Under the pieces are notes generated by a model, which searched no databases, was not told the DNA's origin, and was given only the letters and a program-made list of their open reading frames with translations. 8,430 nt of DNA. Origin: an uncultured Lachnospira sp. (GTDB lineage: Bacteria > Bacillota > Clostridia > Lachnospirales > Lachnospiraceae). Position 1 is the stretch's first letter. Each line of letters begins with the position of its first letter. Both the position numbers and the translations under genes were made by a program. Positions 5,748-8,430 of this stretch are shown piece by piece. The DNA lies in the NCBI GenBank assembly GCA_910585095.1, contig CAJUBU010000008.1:131545-139974 (forward strand). Reading direction: 5' to 3'.

Positions 5748-6863
5748 ATGTATGATTATTTGGTTGTGGGAGCTGGTTTATATGGAGCAGTGTTTGCTCA
5801 TGAAGCGGCTACAAGTGGCAAATCGGTTCTTGTTATTGATAAGAGAAATCATATAGCTGGCAATGTATATACAGAAAAAATACAGGGGATTCATGTGCAT
5901 AAATATGGAGCGCATATATTTCATACAAATGATAAAGAAGTATGGGATTATGTTACAAAATTTGCTACATTTAATCGATTTACCAATTCTCCAGTAGCTA
6001 ACTATAAAGGTGAATTATATTCATTACCGTTTAATATGTATACATTTAATAAAATGTGGGGCGTCGTGACACCACAAGAAGCAATGGATATTATTGAGGC
6101 ACAAAAGAAAGAAGCAGGTATAACAGAGCCGAAGAATTTAGAGGAACAAGCTATTTCATTGGTGGGTAAGGATATTTATGAAAAACTGATAAAAGGTTAT
6201 ACAAAAAAGCAATGGGGGAGACCATGCAATCAGCTTCCATCATTTATTATTAAGCGTTTGCCAGTGCGTTTTACATTTGATAACAATTATTTTAACGCAT
6301 CTTTTCAGGGGATTCCAATCGGTGGATATACAAAGATGGTAGAAAATATGTTAGATGGCATTGAAGTGCGTTTAGGCGTGGATTATCTTCAAAACAAAGA
6401 GCAATATCATTCAATTGCTTCTAAGATAGTATATACAGGTGCTATTGATGCTTATTTTGATTATAAGTTAGGTGCGTTGGAGTATCGTTCCGTAAAGTTT
6501 GATACGGAAATTTTGGATATGCCAAATTTTCAGGGGAATGCAGCTGTAAATTATACCGATGAAGAAACATTGTGGACAAGAATTATTGAGCATAAGTGGT
6601 TTGAGTTTGGCAAAGATGAACAGGGAAATGAGCTTCCAAAAACAGTTATCAGCAAAGAATATAGCTCAGAATGGAAACAAGGCGATGAACCATATTATCC
6701 TGTCAATGATGAAAAAAACAGCAAATTATATCTGGAGTATAAAAGGTTAGCAGATAAGGAAAGTCATGTCCTTTTTGGCGGAAGATTAGGCGAATATAAG
6801 TATTATGATATGGATGCAGTTATTGCTTCTGCTTTAAAGGTTTGTAGAACGTGCGGCTTTTAA
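5748..6863 (+). CDS. glf: UDP-galactopyranose mutase
   Basis: Flavoenzyme interconverting UDP-galactopyranose and UDP-galactofuranose, the donor for galactofuranose in surface polysaccharides. The 371-residue length is typical. An N-terminal FAD site is visible: VVGAGLYGA with Gly8, Gly10 and Gly13, then DKRNHIAGN. Family signatures follow: YGAHIFHTND, LPFNMYTFNKMWG, GYTKKQWGR, FQGIPIGGYT, and C-terminal GGRLGEYKYYDMD, which contacts flavin and substrate. I use ATG at 5748: AAAGGTGG (5732-5739) lies 8 nt before it and MYDYLVVGAG matches homologs. A GTG at 5736 would add four residues but sits inside the ribosome site. It is cytoplasmic. No glycosyltransferase or polysaccharide cluster is visible on either side, so it acts here as a stand-alone gene. 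Confidence 0.95.
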   Translation: MYDYLVVGAGLYGAVFAHEAATSGKSVLVIDKRNHIAGNVYTEKIQGIHVHKYGAHIFHTNDKEVWDYVTKFATFNRFTNSPVANYKGELYSLPFNMYTFNKMWGVVTPQEAMDIIEAQKKEAGITEPKNLEEQAISLVGKDIYEKLIKGYTKKQWGRPCNQLPSFIIKRLPVRFTFDNNYFNASFQGIPIGGYTKMVENMLDGIEVRLGVDYLQNKEQYHSIASKIVYTGAIDAYFDYKLGALEYRSVKFDTEILDMPNFQGNAAVNYTDEETLWTRIIEHKWFEFGKDEQGNELPKTVISKEYSSEWKQGDEPYYPVNDEKNSKLYLEYKRLADKESHVLFGGRLGEYKYYDMDAVIASALKVCRTCGF

Positions 6864-6915
6864 TTTTATTAGAGAAAAATTAGACTTGTCTGTTATATAA
6901 AAAAATGTTTTTTAA

Positions 6916-6989
6916 CGGCGTGTGGCTCAGTTTGGTAGAGCGCACCGTTCGGGACGGTGAGGTCGCGTGTTCAAATCACGTCGCGCCGA
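6916..6989 (+). tRNA. tRNA-Pro, anticodon CGG
   Basis: A full cloverleaf of 74 nt. The acceptor CGGCGTG (6916-6922) pairs with CGCGCCG (6982-6988), discriminator A6989. D stem GCTC/GAGC, anticodon stem CACCG/CGGTG with loop TTCGGGA and anticodon CGG at 6950-6952 (reads CCG). T stem GCGTG/CACGT with loop TTCAAAT, in place of the usual TTCGAAT or TTCAAAT-type loop. The 3' CCA is not encoded and must be added by tRNA nucleotidyltransferase. T-runs follow (7000-7009), but no separate terminator hairpin, so transcription may continue into the MerR-methyltransferase gene. Confidence 0.95.
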
Positions 6990-6999
6990 TTGATACTAT

Positions 7000-7029
7000 T
7001 TTTATTTTTGCAAGCAATGAGTCAAGCGG
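7000..7029 (+). repeat. Copy 1 of a degenerate 30-nt direct repeat
   Basis: A T-rich stretch followed by GCAAGCAATGAGTCAAGCGG (7010-7029) matches 8401-8430 at 23 of 30 positions, sharing AGCAATGAG and the preceding TTTTATT. It lies between tRNA-Pro and the MerR-methyltransferase gene. It is not part of the tRNA. It may be a dispersed intergenic element of this genome. Confidence 0.5.
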
Positions 7030-7091
7030 ATATACTTGTGGTATGTTTGGATATGATTGTCTGCAAAACATAGAAAGGGCAAAATATTTTT

Positions 7092-8282
7092 ATGAGACCG
7101 AAAAATCTTCATACATCAGGGGAATTTGCAAGAATGGCTCAAATTTCTTTGAGGACAGTCCGATATTATGATAAACAAAATATTTTAAAGCCATCTTATG
7201 TAAGTGAAAGTGGAGCCAGATTTTATTCTGGCTCCGATTTTGTACGTCTTCAGCAAATTTTATTATTAAAATATCTTGGCTTTTCTTTAGATGAAATAAA
7301 AGAAATGACCATTGATGATTCCGATCGAAATATGATGAGAAGTTCGATGGATATGCAACTTAAATTGGTAAGAGACCGAATTGAACAATTGCAGATGGTA
7401 GAGCAGGCGATTGTGGACACATCAAAAGCATTGGATGGTAATCAAACAATTGACTGGCAGCAGCTTCTTGATATTATTCATCTTACAAATATGGAAAATA
7501 GTATGTCAAGCCAATATAAAGATGCAACCAATATCAATGCAAGGATTCATTTGCATAAGTTGTATTCGATCAATCAGGAAAGTTGGTTTTCTTGGATTTA
7601 TAATCAATGTGAAATAAAGGACCATATGAATATTTTGGAAGTTGGCTGTGGCAATGGTGCTATGTGGATAGAAAATAAAAAAAGAATCCCATCAAATATC
7701 AATATTGTTTTATCAGACTGTTCAGAGGGGATGTTAAGAGATGCAAGACGTGAAATAGGACTAGAAGATACTCGATTTCATTATGTGGCAAATTCTTGTG
7801 AAAATCTTGAGATGGAAGACCATTTATTTGATCTAGTTATTGCCAATCATATGTTGTTTTATTGTGATGATATCAACAAGGCAATTGCAGAAATTGCACG
7901 TGTGTTAAAAGTTGGTGGCAAATTGATTGCAAGCACATATGGAGCAAAGCATATGAGAGAAATCAGTATGTTGGTAAAAGAATTTGATGATAGAATTGTT
8001 CTTGCTGCCAACAAGCTGTATGAACATTTTGGCTTGAGCAATGGAGAGGAGATTCTTCAATGTTCGTTTGAAAAGATAGAAAAGAAGATGTATGACGATG
8101 GACTTTGTGTGACAAAAGCAAATCCACTTATTGAATATATTATGTCTTGTCATGGAAATCAAAACCAATATATTTTAAATCGATATAAAGAATTTAAACA
8201 ATTTGTGGAAAAAAAGGTAAAAAAAGGATTTTTTATTACAAAAGATGCCGGAATTTTCCTTTGTACTAAAAAAAGTACTTGA
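7092..8282 (+). CDS. MerR-family regulator fused to a class I SAM methyltransferase
   Basis: A 396-residue two-domain protein. Residues about 8-72 are a MerR winged helix-turn-helix: SGEFARMAQISLRTVRYYD, then GARFYSGSDFVRLQQI and LGFSLDEIKEM. Residues about 78-115 form the usual dimerisation coiled coil. Where MerR proteins normally carry a ligand domain, this one has a Rossmann methyltransferase: motif I ILEVGCGNG (ending near residue 189), an acidic strand end in VLSDCSEGML, FDLVIANHMLFY, and LKVGGKLIAST. The C-terminal part (about 300-396) is helical with a basic end. A SAM-responsive sensor or an enzyme that also regulates its own gene are both possible; the methyl acceptor is unknown. 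ATG at 7092 is needed to keep the helix-turn-helix intact; AAAGGG (7074-7079) is 12 nt upstream. A strong terminator follows immediately. Confidence 0.87.
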   Translation: MRPKNLHTSGEFARMAQISLRTVRYYDKQNILKPSYVSESGARFYSGSDFVRLQQILLLKYLGFSLDEIKEMTIDDSDRNMMRSSMDMQLKLVRDRIEQLQMVEQAIVDTSKALDGNQTIDWQQLLDIIHLTNMENSMSSQYKDATNINARIHLHKLYSINQESWFSWIYNQCEIKDHMNILEVGCGNGAMWIENKKRIPSNINIVLSDCSEGMLRDARREIGLEDTRFHYVANSCENLEMEDHLFDLVIANHMLFYCDDINKAIAEIARVLKVGGKLIASTYGAKHMREISMLVKEFDDRIVLAANKLYEHFGLSNGEEILQCSFEKIEKKMYDDGLCVTKANPLIEYIMSCHGNQNQYILNRYKEFKQFVEKKVKKGFFITKDAGIFLCTKKST

Positions 8283-8283
8283 T

Positions 8284-8304
8284 GGTGACGTTACGTCACC
8301 TTTT
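8284..8304 (+). terminator. Intrinsic terminator of the MerR-methyltransferase gene
   Basis: GGTGACG (8284-8290), loop TTA, CGTCACC (8294-8300), then TTTT. The stem is perfect and GC-rich, and starts two bases after the stop codon. Confidence 0.88.
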
Positions 8305-8319
8305 ATTATAAATATAACA

Positions 8320-8341
8320 TCACTTTATAAAGTGACTTTTT
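8320..8341. terminator. Second palindrome, possible back-up terminator or operator
   Basis: TCACTTTATAAAGTGA (8320-8335) is a perfect 16-bp palindrome followed by CTTTTT. As RNA it could be a weaker second terminator; as DNA its full symmetry and central TATA would also suit a dimeric regulator such as the neighbouring MerR-type protein. Confidence 0.5.
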
Positions 8342-8354
8342 AAGATTTTTAACG

Positions 8355-8393
8355 ATGAGATTTGTGTCTGTGCGCTGTTTGTCACAAACTCGT
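8355..8393. other. Imperfect hairpin near the window end
   Basis: ATGAG (8355-8359) and TTTGTG (8361-8366) pair with CACAAA (8383-8388) and CTCGT (8389-8393) with one bulged A and one G-U: eleven pairs and a 16-nt loop. It lies just upstream of repeat copy 2. Function unknown. Confidence 0.4.
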
Positions 8394-8400
8394 AAGAACA

Positions 8401-8430
8401 TTTTATTCCCGCGAGCAATGAGCCAAGTGC
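8401..8430 (+). repeat. Copy 2 of the degenerate direct repeat (cut by window end)
   Basis: TTTTATTCCC followed by GCGAGCAATGAGCCAAGTGC, 23 of 30 identical to 7000-7029. The element probably continues beyond the window, so its full length is unknown. Together the copies bracket the MerR-methyltransferase gene. Confidence 0.5.

Noticed and set aside
6905..7171. 88-codon + strand reading frame across tRNA-Pro
   Set aside because: It is a translation of the tRNA gene and following leader, and overlaps the MerR start in another frame.
6916..8430. Integrated element using tRNA-Pro as attachment site
   Set aside because: The repeat at the window end does not match the tRNA 3' end, and no integrase is visible.

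Overview
The window is low-GC DNA in which every protein gene reads on the + strand. The gene content points to a Clostridia-class Firmicute, probably Lachnospiraceae: the end of a primary sigma factor followed by trmK, a long uridine-kinase-like protein with a ThrRS-like N-terminal part, a Hol-Tox-type micropeptide, and a MerR-methyltransferase fusion. The family-level assignment is inference from gene types and codon use.

Layout. 1-38 is the extreme C-terminus of rpoD/sigA. trmK (73-825, tRNA m1A22 methyltransferase) and a nucleoside-kinase-like gene (845-2458) follow closely and probably form one housekeeping transcription unit. A gene-poor stretch (2459-3230) comes next and is the most interesting part. 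It holds an apparent type I toxin-antitoxin module: a + strand promoter, a structured leader, a 30-residue membrane peptide (2700-2792), and a convergent antisense RNA of about 114 nt with its own extended -10 promoter and intrinsic terminator. After that comes an AT-rich tract, a perfect consensus sigma-A promoter (3016-3045) and three tandem dyads leading into thrC (3231-4718). Downstream lie an arginase-fold protein (4777-5640), UDP-galactopyranose mutase glf (5748-6863), tRNA-Pro(CGG) (6916-6989), a MerR regulator fused to a SAM methyltransferase (7092-8282), and tandem palindromes/terminators up to the window end.

How the pieces work together. The genes outside the toxin module are ordinary metabolism, translation and cell-surface genes with no obvious shared pathway. 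In the toxin module the 5' leader (2627-2650) can form a 24-bp duplex, with one bulge, with the 3' end of the same transcript (2862-2886). Separately, a CCCTCC arm can pair either with an upstream decoy GGAGGG or with the toxin ribosome binding site. The 3' arm of the long duplex lies inside the antisense RNA. This resembles the fold-back control known from hok-like and other type I toxin mRNAs, and it is my main finding. It rests on complementarity read by eye, not on folding software or expression data.
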